Shown here: positions 1 to 7,951 of the stretch, one piece after another
Layout: each line of letters opens with the position of its first letter
Numbering within the stretch: the first letter of the stretch is position 1
Assembly: GCA_022402465.1 (NCBI GenBank)
Contig: JAKRSH010000042.1
Location: 1 to 64,000, forward strand
DNA: 64,000 bases
Origin: Leptospiraceae bacterium
GTDB lineage: Bacteria; Spirochaetota; Leptospiria; Leptospirales; Leptospiraceae
Reading direction: 5' to 3'
Position numbers and translations under genes: made by a program
The notes under the pieces: model-generated
The model's database searches: none
What the model was told of the DNA's origin: nothing
What the model saw: only the letters and a program-made list of their open reading frames with translations

Positions 1-62
1 ATTTATAAAAAAAATCAAGATTTTACTTGAAATTTTGGAAAATAGTAATTCAATGCTACAAC

Positions 63-605
63 ATGAATATGGGAAAAAAAATATTATTTTTATTCATTAT
101 ATTATTCTCCATTCCACTACTTGCTGCCTTATTTATAAGTAAGGATTATGTCGTAGAAAGAGAAATTATAATAAATAAACCTTCTATAGAAGTTTTTAAT
201 TTTGTTAAGCTTCTTAAAAATCAAGAGCTCTATTCAAAATGGGCTACTATGGATACTGAAATGAAGCGAAGCTACAAAGGTACAGATGGTACAGTTGGTT
301 TCATTGCAGCATGGGATAGCCTAAAAGATGATGTTGGCATGGGCGAACAAGAGATTATAGGAATTGAAGAGGGATCTCGTATCGATACAGAACTCCGATT
401 TATCAAACCTTTTGAATCGAAAGATAAATCTTATATAATTACAAAAAAAATAGAACCGAACACTACTAAAGTAATTTGGGGATTTAATGGACGCATGAAT
501 TATCCTATGAATTTAATGCTAGTATTCATGGATTTTCAATCCTTGATAGGCAATGATTTCTCTGAAGGTTTGCAGAATTTGAAAGTTCTATTAGAAAAGA
601 AATAG
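63..605 (+). CDS. SRPBCC-fold membrane-anchored protein
   Basis: The protein is about 180 residues. One N-terminal hydrophobic segment (about residues 5-22 from the ATG) is followed by a soluble domain resembling the SRPBCC/polyketide-cyclase fold, which binds hydrophobic ligands in a deep cavity. Seen: an early 'EREIIINKP..EVF.FV' strand-helix start, typical of the fold, and a C-terminal helix ending 'GLQNLKVLLEKK'. The open frame begins with TTG at 27, but ATG codons at 63 and 69 directly precede the hydrophobic segment and are better starts; no strong ribosome-binding site separates them. It stands alone ahead of a hairpin at 655-684. No ligand or pathway can be assigned. Confidence 0.6.
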   Translation: MNMGKKILFLFIILFSIPLLAALFISKDYVVEREIIINKPSIEVFNFVKLLKNQELYSKWATMDTEMKRSYKGTDGTVGFIAAWDSLKDDVGMGEQEIIGIEEGSRIDTELRFIKPFESKDKSYIITKKIEPNTTKVIWGFNGRMNYPMNLMLVFMDFQSLIGNDFSEGLQNLKVLLEKK

Positions 606-654
606 TGGAATCAAGTTATTTTCTTGGATTCATTTATTTTTCTGATGAACTAAG

Positions 655-684
655 CAATCTACAGAGTTCATAGCCTGTAGATTG
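655..684 (+). terminator. Perfect 10-bp hairpin after the SRPBCC gene
   Basis: CAATCTACAG at 655-664 pairs perfectly with CTGTAGATTG at 675-684 across a 10-nt loop, followed by the T-rich TATTTTG. It lies 50 nt past the stop of the upstream gene and before the promoter-like boxes at 710-738, which fits an intrinsic terminator with a weak U-tract. Confidence 0.55.
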
Positions 685-709
685 TATTTTGTAGATAGAC
701 AATCTTATG

Positions 710-738
710 TTGAATATCTTTCTGTTTTCAATTATAAA
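710..738 (+). promoter_or_regulatory. Sigma-70-like promoter of the DUF389 gene
   Basis: TTGAAT (710-715) and TATAAA (733-738) are separated by exactly 17 nt, a good match to housekeeping -35/-10 boxes. The start codon of the DUF389 gene is at 764, giving a leader of about 20 nt. Confidence 0.55.
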
Positions 739-763
739 GTAAAAGAGTTTCAATTAAAATACT

Positions 764-2194
764 ATGGCATCTCAAAAAGCAAAACACAAATCCCCATTAA
801 ATCTAAATCCTGAGGCTAATGTAATATCAGCTCCAGAGATTTCTCAATCGCCAAGCTCAACCAATCTTTTTTCTGAAATAGTACAGTACATTCTTTCTTT
901 GTTTGCTATTCGAAATGACACCGATCAGAAAGGAACTATTGAATCTATAGAAAAAGGCTCAGACTTTCATGGAGTGACAGTTTGGACTTTGATTTTCGCA
1001 ATATTTATTGCCTCCATAGGATTGAACATGAATTCTACAGCCGTCATCATAGGTGCTATGTTAATATCGCCCTTGATGGGACCTATTATGGGTGCAGGCC
1101 TTGCTATGGGAATTTATGATTTCGAGCTAATGAAGAAATCCTTGCGCAATCTCGCAGTAATGACAATTTTAAGTGTTTCGACTTCAACAATTTATTTCCT
1201 AATTTCGCCGATCTCAGATGCACAATCGGAACTTTTGGCTCGTACCTTTCCAACTGTCTACGATGTTTTAATTGCAATTTTTGGAGGAGCGACAGGTATT
1301 GTGGCCGGTTCCAGAAAGGACAAGTTGACCAACGCAATTCCAGGGGTTGCCATAGCAACAGCTTTGATGCCACCATTGTGTACTGCGGGTTATGGGTTAG
1401 CGAATGGGAATATGAAATACTTCCTTGGAGCTATGTATCTATACATTATCAATAGTGTTTTTATTGGTGTCACTACTTGGGTTTTTGTAAGATATTTTAA
1501 TTTTGAAAGGCGAACCTATCTTGATCCAGGATTCGATAGAAAGATTCGTAGATATATTTTTATCACGTCTTTTTTAATCATTATTCCAAGTATCTTTATG
1601 GCTTACAATGTTATAACCCAATCTAAATTTAAAAAGAATGCCAATCATTTTATAGTATCAAATTTTACCTTTGATAAAACCAAGATTTTAACAACAAATT
1701 ACGTAAATAAGCCTACAGAAAAATACATAGAAGTCACTACAGTCGGTGAACCTCTGTCAGTTGAGATGCAGGCATATTTGAAGAAGCTTTTACCACAATA
1801 CGAATTAGAAGGTGTCGAACTTCGAATTATTCAAACCAATGATAGATTTGGCAATGAGGACAAAATTGAAAATTCAAGGAATGAAATTCTAGCTAATATT
1901 AAATCTAAAGATGATAAAATTCAATTCTTAGAAGCAGAGGTTTTGGCTCTGAGAAGCAAGGATAGATTGTTGCAAAATGCTGCCAAAGAAGCCAATATTT
2001 TATTTCCTACCTTAGAATCTATTTCCTTTGGAGATATGCTTGTTCATAATATTAAAGATCTTAGTACTTTGTCTCAGGTTTCCGTCTTAGTGAAATGGAA
2101 TAAGAATTCTACAGATGTAGATAAGAAAAGGTTGGAACTATTTTTAAAGTCGAGGCTAGAATTGGAAAATCTTCAAGTTCTAGAGACAGATTAA
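764..2194 (+). CDS. DUF389 family multi-spanning membrane protein
   Basis: This is a 476-residue inner-membrane protein. Residues 1-70 are soluble; about residues 70-275 carry the DUF389 membrane core, with the family signatures '[20 protein letters not shown]' and '[16 protein letters not shown]'. The C-terminal 200 residues are soluble and include a coiled coil near residues 375-405. DUF389 proteins are widespread, but I know of no established biochemical role, so none is given. The ATG at 764 has sigma-70-like boxes upstream (710-738). The gene is followed by a 160-bp gap before a lipoprotein gene, so it is probably transcribed alone. Confidence 0.85.
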   Translation: MASQKAKHKSPLNLNPEANVISAPEISQSPSSTNLFSEIVQYILSLFAIRNDTDQKGTIESIEKGSDFHGVTVWTLIFAIFIASIGLNMNSTAVIIGAMLISPLMGPIMGAGLAMGIYDFELMKKSLRNLAVMTILSVSTSTIYFLISPISDAQSELLARTFPTVYDVLIAIFGGATGIVAGSRKDKLTNAIPGVAIATALMPPLCTAGYGLANGNMKYFLGAMYLYIINSVFIGVTTWVFVRYFNFERRTYLDPGFDRKIRRYIFITSFLIIIPSIFMAYNVITQSKFKKNANHFIVSNFTFDKTKILTTNYVNKPTEKYIEVTTVGEPLSVEMQAYLKKLLPQYELEGVELRIIQTNDRFGNEDKIENSRNEILANIKSKDDKIQFLEAEVLALRSKDRLLQNAAKEANILFPTLESISFGDMLVHNIKDLSTLSQVSVLVKWNKNSTDVDKKRLELFLKSRLELENLQVLETD

Positions 2195-2354
2195 TAACAA
2201 GAATGAAAAACTTTAGCTTGGAAAAATACCATTTTTGACAACAATTTATTCAAACTTCCTCTGTTTCTGGATTAAACAAGAGTTAGATGATCGTTGTCAC
2301 GGATTTTCTTATTGGCTGTCTAAATATTATTAAGAAAATTACAAAGGAAATTCC

Positions 2355-2756
2355 ATGAAAACATCAAAATTTTTCAAATCAAAAATTATAGGGCTTTTAC
2401 TCAGCATACTGCTGCTTGGCTTAGGAATCAATTGCAAAGAGACATCTCAATCTGATTCAATAATGGAAGTTGCAGTTTACAAAATAAAGAAAGACCAGAT
2501 CCAGAACTCAGCTGAGTTTACCAAAACCGTGGATGTTTTTCTACAATCACGTGAGGGATTCATCTCTATCCAAAGATTGCAAGATGTAAACGATCCTTCT
2601 ATCTTTACTGATCTTGTTCTATGGAAGACAAAAGAAGATGCAGAACTTTCTGCAAAGGCCAGTGAGACGGAAGCAAGTTTGGTTCCATTTTTTGAAGCAA
2701 TCGAAAAGATGATCCACTTTGGTCACAATCTGCCCACGAATTCTAAAACCAAATAA
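2355..2756 (+). CDS. Small lipoprotein with ABM-like dimeric alpha/beta-barrel domain
   Basis: The product is 133 residues. A Lys-rich start and a hydrophobic stretch end in LGIN-C (Cys near residue 27), a spirochaete-style lipobox with Asn at -1. The mature part resembles the antibiotic-biosynthesis-monooxygenase-like dimeric alpha/beta barrel: 'EVAVYKIKKDQ', a helix, 'REGFISIQRLQDVNDPSIFTDLVLWKTKEDAE'. This fold binds small hydrophobic ligands or haem in other proteins; no catalytic residue can be assigned. A good ribosome-binding site (AAAGGA) precedes ATG 2355. It ends 14 bp before the GTG start of the sigma factor, so the two are probably cotranscribed. Confidence 0.65.
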   Translation: MKTSKFFKSKIIGLLLSILLLGLGINCKETSQSDSIMEVAVYKIKKDQIQNSAEFTKTVDVFLQSREGFISIQRLQDVNDPSIFTDLVLWKTKEDAELSAKASETEASLVPFFEAIEKMIHFGHNLPTNSKTK

Positions 2757-2770
2757 GAGAGACCTTGGCT

Positions 2771-3643
2771 GTGAATCAGATTTTTGATCCCAATTATTCA
2801 GATTCAGAAGACAAGACCTTAATTTCAGAAGCTTTAGGCGGATCTAGGTCCGCCTTGGATTTCTTAGTTAGGCGGCATTTTGATTTCATATACAATGTTG
2901 CTCTTAGATATGTCTTGAATCCAGATGATGCGGAAGATCTAACACAAGATGTTCTGGTGAAAGTGATTACAAAACTTTCCCAATTCCGTCATGACTCTGA
3001 TTTTAGAACCTGGTTGTATAGAATTGTTTTCAATCATTTTCTAACAATGAAAAAGACAAAGATGGAAAATGTGGTATCTAATTTTGATGAGTATGGTGCT
3101 GGTCTTGACTCAATTCCCAATCAGGATCTTACTGTAGAGGAAGCATTTAGTCTTAAGGAAGAAGTTGTTGATGCCAAGCTCTCTTGCATGACTGGAATGC
3201 TCATGTGCCTCTCCAGAGAACAAAGACTAGTGTACATCTTAGGGGAATTTTTTGACATGGATAGTTCCTTGGGATCAGAAATATTCAGTATCAGCCCAGA
3301 AAATTATAGAAAGCAACTTTCTCGTGCGAGAAAAGACTTATACCAATTTATGAATCAAAAATGTGGACTCATAAATCTGGATAACCCATGCCGTTGTCCC
3401 AAGAAGACCAAGGGCTTCATAGAAGCTGGCTGGGTGAATCAAGAAAATCTTCAATTTAATAAGCACTTTAAACAAAGGATCCATGAGCTAGTCCTCAGCA
3501 AATCCAATCTCTGTGATAGTCTACTCGAAGAAAAATACGGAAGCCTCTTCAAAGATCATCCTTATTACAATAAATCCAATTCCAAGATTAAAATTCTGGA
3601 ATTCACCCAAGACTTAGAAGCAAAAAAGATTTTTGATTTGTAG
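2771..3643 (+). CDS. ECF-type RNA polymerase sigma factor with Cys-containing C-terminal extension
   Basis: Sigma-70 region 2 is clear near residues 25-95 ('LVRRHFDFIYNVALRYVL', 'DAEDLTQDVLVKV', 'FRTWLYRIVFNHFL'). Region 4 lies near 150-195 ('LSREQRLVYIL' ... 'SPENYRKQLSRARKDL'). A further 95 residues follow, containing C-x8-C-x-C ('CGLINLDNPCRC') and a 'KKTKGFI' motif; this tail is an accessory domain seen in some ECF groups. No anti-sigma gene is adjacent. The frame opens at TTG 2765, but GTG 2771 lies about 10 nt after AAGAGAG and is preferred. The partner upstream is a lipoprotein, suggesting an envelope-linked signal (inference). Confidence 0.85.
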   Translation: MNQIFDPNYSDSEDKTLISEALGGSRSALDFLVRRHFDFIYNVALRYVLNPDDAEDLTQDVLVKVITKLSQFRHDSDFRTWLYRIVFNHFLTMKKTKMENVVSNFDEYGAGLDSIPNQDLTVEEAFSLKEEVVDAKLSCMTGMLMCLSREQRLVYILGEFFDMDSSLGSEIFSISPENYRKQLSRARKDLYQFMNQKCGLINLDNPCRCPKKTKGFIEAGWVNQENLQFNKHFKQRIHELVLSKSNLCDSLLEEKYGSLFKDHPYYNKSNSKIKILEFTQDLEAKKIFDL

Positions 3644-3691
3644 AGAAAGTTCATTTTTTATGAAATATTTTACACTCTAAGATGAAAAAAT

Positions 3692-3703
3692 TCTAAGCTT
3701 AGA
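3692..3703. promoter_or_regulatory. Perfect 12-bp palindrome upstream of lipoprotein gene
   Basis: TCTAAGCTTAGA is a perfect palindrome about 90 nt upstream of the ATG at 3792, in an otherwise A/T-rich intergenic stretch (3644-3791). It could be an operator, but no regulator can be tied to it. Confidence 0.2.
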
Positions 3704-3791
3704 TGCTGTTCTATTTTTAAATTTCATGCAAAATGATGTAAAATTTTAGTTAGTACTTGCCAAAACTGAAAAAATTTAAGACTATGTAAGT

Positions 3792-4505
3792 ATGTTCCGT
3801 GCCATTTTAATAATATTATCTTATTGCCTTTTTACGACAGGCTGCAAGCTCAAAAACGAAAATGAAGCCGATTTAGACATAACAACCATAGCTGGATTGA
3901 TCAATGGATCTCCTCTTGTTCTCTACCTCGGTGAAATTGATATGGATAGAACTGCTGACTGTGGAAGAGCCTCTGTGGAGACAGCCGCAGCAGGAGCTCC
4001 AGGAACAACCACACCACCTCCAACAACGGGAACATCCAATACCACGAATTCACGATTTGCCATTGTTTCCACCTTCCAAATGAAAACGGAAGAGGTTCTG
4101 AACCTACGCTATACCTATGATACGAATCAAACCCAGGGCCCTATCAATGCTCAGCAAGGTTTTTCTTTAACAGGTGGCTTGTTTGGTAATTCCGTAACAG
4201 GAAGAACCGGAACAGTTTCTTGGGGAAATGCGGGACTGAATATTGACCCCAAAAGATCTAGCCAACAATTGAATTTCCAACAGATTGATTTGAATATTAC
4301 TGGTTCTTTCATTGCTGGCAATGGAACAACTGCACAGCCTACACTTTGTTTTACTCTGGACAGTGTGAACTGTACAGCCGGTCAGGCAGCTACCCAATGT
4401 TTTACTGTGGATAATAGAACCTGTTTGGTGGATTCAACCTCTAGCGAGGCTAAGCAAGTAACTATCAGAGGTAGAATTACTTGCAGTGCTCCCAACATTT
4501 TCTAA
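3792..4505 (+). CDS. Lipoprotein of unknown function with Thr/Pro-rich linker
   Basis: This 237-residue predicted lipoprotein has a hydrophobic signal ending LFTTG-C (Cys near residue 18). A low-complexity Ala/Gly/Thr/Pro segment (about residues 65-85, 'TTTPPPTTGTSNTTN') separates a short N-terminal part from a beta-rich C-terminal domain with several Cys (sequences near 'TLCFTLDSVNC' and 'TQCFTVDNRTC') that may form disulfides. I recognise no family. It is the last + strand gene before a convergent operon. The mature protein probably sits on the periplasmic or surface face of the outer membrane (inference from lipidation). Confidence 0.65.
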   Translation: MFRAILIILSYCLFTTGCKLKNENEADLDITTIAGLINGSPLVLYLGEIDMDRTADCGRASVETAAAGAPGTTTPPPTTGTSNTTNSRFAIVSTFQMKTEEVLNLRYTYDTNQTQGPINAQQGFSLTGGLFGNSVTGRTGTVSWGNAGLNIDPKRSSQQLNFQQIDLNITGSFIAGNGTTAQPTLCFTLDSVNCTAGQAATQCFTVDNRTCLVDSTSSEAKQVTIRGRITCSAPNIF

Positions 4506-4555
4506 ATTTCAAGATTTCAAAACTAATAATGATTTTATAGCTTAATTTAAGCCAA

Positions 4556-4596
4556 GAATCTAAGTTAGAAATTTAAGAAAGGAATCTAAGTTAGAA
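4556..4596. repeat. Two copies of a 15-bp direct repeat between convergent genes
   Basis: GAATCTAAGTTAGAA occurs at 4556-4570 and again at 4582-4596, 26 bp apart start to start. The second copy overlaps the stop codon of the polyprenyl synthase gene on the minus strand. A small inverted repeat (GCTTAA-T-TTAAGC, 4540-4552) lies just before them. It may be a trace of local duplication; no function is evident. Confidence 0.5.
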
Positions 4597-5515
4597 GTTT
4601 TGAAAGTTGTTCGTTCAGAATATCTTTGGATTTGGATTCAGGAAATTGGGTTAAAAATTCACGCAATTCATGGATGTCTTCATTTAATTCATTGAAACAA
4701 ATTTCTTCAATTTTATAATATTTTAAAAGCTGCATCATCTTAGAAGAATTAGAGCTTTCGATAATTTTTGGAATAAGAGCCTTATCTTGTTTGCTTGCTT
4801 TCTCTTTCAGCATAAGAACAGGATAGGTATATAATTTATTGGCAAAGTCCTTGAATTGATCCTTTCCACTCTTTTTAGTTAGGGTAAAATAATCCAAGAG
4901 ATCATCTCGTTTCTGAAAGACGTCACCCATAAGCAGACCGAATTCTCTATATTCTTCCGACTCTTTAGAACCAATACCAGAAAGTAGAGCAGCCGTCTGT
5001 GTCACTGCACCAAAAAGAGAAGAGGTCTTTCCGTAGATAATTTTCTCATAAATTTCAAAACTAATCTTAGGATCTTTCTGCCATTGCATTTGCAAGAGTT
5101 CACTCACGGACAATTGGCGAATCACATCTGTGAAAATACTAAGAATGGCAGGTTGGTTCAATCGGTTCAAGCGCTCTATACCGCAAGCAAGAAGGAAGTC
5201 TCCTGCTAAGATAGCAGTTTTGTTTCCATAGAGAACTCCAACGGTTTTCTTGCCTCGCCGAGTAGCAGCCTCATCCACTACATCGTCATGCAGAAGGCTA
5301 GCTGCATGAATCAACTCTGCAATAGAACCAACGATCCAATGGTCCTTTCCTTTATAATCCAATAGATCACAGAAGAGTAGGTGGGTTAGTGGACGAATTC
5401 TCTTCCCACCAGATTGAATGATGTATTTCTTGATATCTTTGAGTATCTTAAGATCTTCCTGAATGATGTCATTCAGAGTTGAGTCAATCTTTGAGATAGC
5501 AAGAGTAAGGTTCAA
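4586..5515 (-). CDS. ispB: Polyprenyl (all-trans) diphosphate synthase
   Basis: This 309-residue trans-isoprenyl diphosphate synthase condenses isopentenyl diphosphate onto an allylic primer to make the long prenyl chain of quinones or of lipid carriers. Seen: 'SGGKRIRP' near the N-terminus, the first Asp-rich motif 'LLHDDVVDEATRRG'-like (DDVVD, about residues 77-81) and the second, 'GDVFQKRDDLLDYF' (about 197-210). The usual 'GKxTLP' stretch after the second motif is replaced by 'NKLYTYP'. The start is TTG (5513-5515), 8 nt after the stop of the SirB1-like gene, with AAAAGGT as ribosome-binding site. Chain length cannot be read from sequence alone; the symbol is by family, not specificity. 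Confidence 0.85.
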   Translation of the reverse strand: MNLTLAISKIDSTLNDIIQEDLKILKDIKKYIIQSGGKRIRPLTHLLFCDLLDYKGKDHWIVGSIAELIHAASLLHDDVVDEAATRRGKKTVGVLYGNKTAILAGDFLLACGIERLNRLNQPAILSIFTDVIRQLSVSELLQMQWQKDPKISFEIYEKIIYGKTSSLFGAVTQTAALLSGIGSKESEEYREFGLLMGDVFQKRDDLLDYFTLTKKSGKDQFKDFANKLYTYPVLMLKEKASKQDKALIPKIIESSNSSKMMQLLKYYKIEEICFNELNEDIHELREFLTQFPESKSKDILNEQLSKLLT

Positions 5516-5523
5516 ATTTCAAG

Positions 5524-6405
5524 TTACCTTTTCTTTTCGAGAACATCAGAATAAATTGTCAATAGGTCTTCCATGTCTGTCCAACCAGATTTTTTATAAA
5601 TATTAATGAGGTTTCGGAACATCCTTTTTAGTATTGAATTCGTACTAGTTCGGGCAAAATACTTTTGCGAAGCAGTAAAACCATTGTTCGTTAAAAATTT
5701 CTCACAGGTTTCTCTATCTAAGAGCACACCATTGTGAAAAGGATCTATGTAAGTAGAAAAATCTGGAGAATCAAAAAACAAGAGAAAATGGAAAGGCATA
5801 TTCGTTCCGTATAAAGGAAGGCCGATTCTCTTTGCAACAAGGATATAAATGACCGATAGAGAGATTGGAATTCCTACCTTTGACTTAATTACATTTGTAA
5901 GAAAAGAATTCTCTGGAAGATCATATACTTTTTGATTTCCTGTAAGACCTTCTTCCTCAACCAAAACTCGAATCAGAATATTAACCTTAGATTCATCCGA
6001 AAGAATTTCAAGATTTTCATCAAATAATTCTTCAACACGATTTGCTAGTTTATCTAAGTATTCCTTCATCTCGAAATAAGATGCCTCGGGATCGCCTAAC
6101 TCTGAAATCAGAAAAGCGCCTTCTTCTAAGTCTTCGTAGTTGCGAGAGCTTTGCTTTTCGGATATCTTTTGGAAGCGATAGTAAGTTCTTTCTGTTTGAA
6201 TCAATCTATAATAAGCTCTAGAATTGGTTCTAAGGATAGGATCCTTGAGTGTATCTATCACATCCAAAATCGGGTGTTGCCATGGAATGACAGCTGATAT
6301 TCTACGAATTACATCATGCTTAGATTCTTGGGGCGTGAATTCTAATTCATAGAATAGATTTCCCAATTCTTCAATGGGTAGAGGTTGAATATCAGAAGAC
6401 TTCAT
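5524..6405 (-). CDS. SirB1/transglutaminase-like family protein
   Basis: The product is 293 residues with no signal peptide, so probably cytoplasmic. The central region matches the SirB1/transglutaminase-like (Transglut_core2) family: 'VGIPISLSVIYILVAKRIGLPLYGTNMPFHFLL' followed by 'YIDPFHNGVLL' (about residues 170-235). These proteins keep a protease-like fold, but the nucleophilic Cys is not obvious here, so catalysis is doubtful. It lies in a minus-strand run with transketolase N-terminal subunit (31 bp upstream) and polyprenyl synthase (8 bp downstream), so it is likely cotranscribed. No pathway link is clear. Confidence 0.8.
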   Translation of the reverse strand: MKSSDIQPLPIEELGNLFYELEFTPQESKHDVIRRISAVIPWQHPILDVIDTLKDPILRTNSRAYYRLIQTERTYYRFQKISEKQSSRNYEDLEEGAFLISELGDPEASYFEMKEYLDKLANRVEELFDENLEILSDESKVNILIRVLVEEEGLTGNQKVYDLPENSFLTNVIKSKVGIPISLSVIYILVAKRIGLPLYGTNMPFHFLLFFDSPDFSTYIDPFHNGVLLDRETCEKFLTNNGFTASQKYFARTSTNSILKRMFRNLINIYKKSGWTDMEDLLTIYSDVLEKKR

Positions 6406-6436
6406 AGTATAAAATTTCCCTAGCTAGCCAATCTGG

Positions 6437-7255
6437 TCAAGAATGAACCAATTCTTTGAGAGCGACTTCTTCTTGCTCTTTAGATGGTGGAGTTCCATGC
6501 CATTTTGCTTGGTTCTCCATATAGGACACTCCCTTACCAATCGTAGTTCTGAATACGATTAAACTGGGTGAGCCTTTGTGGTTTTGTACTTTTTCAAAAG
6601 AAGAAATGATTCCCGCCACATCATGGCCATCTGCTTCGATTACATTCCAACCGAAGGCTCTGAATTTGTCTGGAAGAGGTTCCAGTCTCATAACTTCTTC
6701 GGTATTGCCATCTATTTGTATGAAATTTCTATCCATAAAGGCTATGAGATTGTCTGTCTTGAAATGGACAGCTGATTGAGCTGCTTCCCAAGTCATTCCT
6801 TCTCCACATTCTCCATCAGATATACATGTATAGATTTTATGATTTTCATTTTTCAATCTTGCACCTAAGGCTAGTCCTACGGAAAGGGAAAGTCCCTGGC
6901 CCAAGGATCCACTGGAAGTCTCAAGTCCTTCCATATACCTAGTTGATGGGTGGCCTTGTAATCTGGACTTGATGTCCCGAAAGGTTAGAAGATCTTCTAC
7001 TGGAAAATACCCAGCAAGAGCCATAGCTGCATATCGAACTGCGCAGGTGTGACCGTTGGAAAGAACAAGTCTATCTCGGCCTTCCCAATTTGGATCCTGT
7101 GGTTTGTGCTTGAGAATTTTTTTATACAAGACAGCGAAGATATCAGCAAGACCTAGTGGGCCACCTGGGTGTCCCGATTTTGCAGCTGTAACCATTTTGA
7201 TGATATTGATACGAATATCATTTGCAAATTTTTCGATTTCTTTGATTTCACTCAT
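6437..7255 (-). CDS. Transketolase, N-terminal (thiamine diphosphate-binding) subunit
   Basis: This 272-residue protein corresponds to only the first half of a classical transketolase, as in two-subunit enzymes. Seen: '[21 protein letters not shown]' (substrate/ThDP site), 'LSNGH', '[19 protein letters not shown]', the ThDP/Mg motif '[14 protein letters not shown]', and 'HGTPPSKEQ' near the C-terminus. The enzyme moves two-carbon units between sugar phosphates in the pentose phosphate pathway, but needs a C-terminal subunit; none is encoded in this window. ATG 7255 has AAGGA about 10 nt upstream. A small membrane-protein gene ends 12 nt upstream and a SirB1-like gene follows. Confidence 0.88.
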   Translation of the reverse strand: MSEIKEIEKFANDIRINIIKMVTAAKSGHPGGPLGLADIFAVLYKKILKHKPQDPNWEGRDRLVLSNGHTCAVRYAAMALAGYFPVEDLLTFRDIKSRLQGHPSTRYMEGLETSSGSLGQGLSLSVGLALGARLKNENHKIYTCISDGECGEGMTWEAAQSAVHFKTDNLIAFMDRNFIQIDGNTEEVMRLEPLPDKFRAFGWNVIEADGHDVAGIISSFEKVQNHKGSPSLIVFRTTIGKGVSYMENQAKWHGTPPSKEQEEVALKELVHS

Positions 7256-7267
7256 TGGAAATAATCC

Positions 7268-7651
7268 TTATACTGATTTAAAAATAAAAAGCCCAGAAAC
7301 ATAGATCATTAAATATAAAACTATAAATGGTTTGTGGAGAAGAATATGCCACTTCCGATTTCTAGTCACACCGAGATAAGCCATTGTCAACATAAGACCA
7401 AGAGTTACAACTGCAAAAGCTCTGTGAGTATGGATGATCCAATCTGAAACAGCATATTGAATTCCAAATTGTTCAAGTCCACCTAATCCATATTTAAGTA
7501 TGAGTAAATAAATTGCAGTCACTAAATTGAAGCCCACTCCACTTAAATTACTAACAACATGGATTGCGTTATTCTTTGTTCGAAAGAAATACCCAATCGT
7601 AAATGCAATTACAGAAAGTGTCATTCCTAAATGGATATAAGTAAGGCTCAT
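7268..7651 (-). CDS. Small four-helix membrane protein, unknown function
   Basis: The product is 127 residues with four predicted membrane spans (about residues 5-22, 35-52, 75-95 and 105-124). Several His residues sit at or near span ends (His7, 'IIHTHRAF', 'WHILLHKPF'), a pattern seen in haem- or quinone-associated small membrane proteins such as DUF420-like families; this resemblance is weak. It is the first gene of a minus-strand run leading into transketolase, SirB1-like and polyprenyl synthase genes. The ATG at 7651 is preceded by a TTGGA ribosome-binding site. Function unknown. Confidence 0.65.
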   Translation of the reverse strand: MSLTYIHLGMTLSVIAFTIGYFFRTKNNAIHVVSNLSGVGFNLVTAIYLLILKYGLGGLEQFGIQYAVSDWIIHTHRAFAVVTLGLMLTMAYLGVTRNRKWHILLHKPFIVLYLMIYVSGLFIFKSV

Positions 7652-7736
7652 AATCCAACTCTAAATTAGGACACTTGCAGGACAAAAAGATTTTTCTATT
7701 GACCGTGTATTTTCTCTTGAAACCATGGTCGTACAC

Positions 7737-7808
7737 GCCGCCTTAGCTCAGTGGTAGAGCAGCTGTCTTGTAAACAGCCGGTCGGAGGTTCGAGTCCCTC
7801 AGGCGGCT
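7737..7808 (+). tRNA. tRNA-Thr(UGU)
   Basis: The 72-nt cloverleaf has a seven-pair acceptor stem (GCCGCCT with AGGCGGC), D arm GCTC/GAGC, anticodon loop CTTGTAA with anticodon TGT at 7769-7771 (reads ACA), and T-loop TTCGAGT. The discriminator is T and CCA is not encoded. The T-stem GGAGG/CCCTC has an A-C mismatch at its third pair. tRNA-Tyr follows 58 nt downstream on the same strand. Confidence 0.93.
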
Positions 7809-7866
7809 AATTGTAAATCAGTCTCTTATCCATTCAGATTTGAGGCATGGTTTTGAGAAATAATAA

Positions 7867-7948
7867 GGGTAGGTACCCAAGTGGTCAACGGGATCAGACT
7901 GTAAATCTGCCGGCTCAGCCTTCGAAGGTTCAAATCCTTCCCTGCCCA
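7867..7948 (+). tRNA. tRNA-Tyr(GUA)
   Basis: This 82-nt tRNA has a long variable arm, as expected for bacterial tRNA-Tyr. Acceptor GGGTAGG pairs with CCTGCCC (one G-T wobble), the anticodon loop CTGTAAA carries GTA at 7901-7903, and the T arm is GAAGG-TTCAAAT-CCTTC. Discriminator A; CCA not encoded. It lies 58 nt after tRNA-Thr, probably in the same transcript, and ends 3 nt before the stop of a convergent gene. Confidence 0.95.
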
Positions 7949-7951
7949 ATT

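Noticed and set aside
2235-2240. Perfect TTGACA as a -35 box ahead of the ABM-like lipoprotein
   Set aside because: No -10-like hexamer lies at 15-19 nt downstream (the sequence is TTCCTCTG-like), and the gene starts over 110 nt away.
2236-2298. TGACAAC and GTTGTCA inverted arms
   Set aside because: The arms are about 50 nt apart with no supporting pairs between, so a functional hairpin or operator is unlikely.
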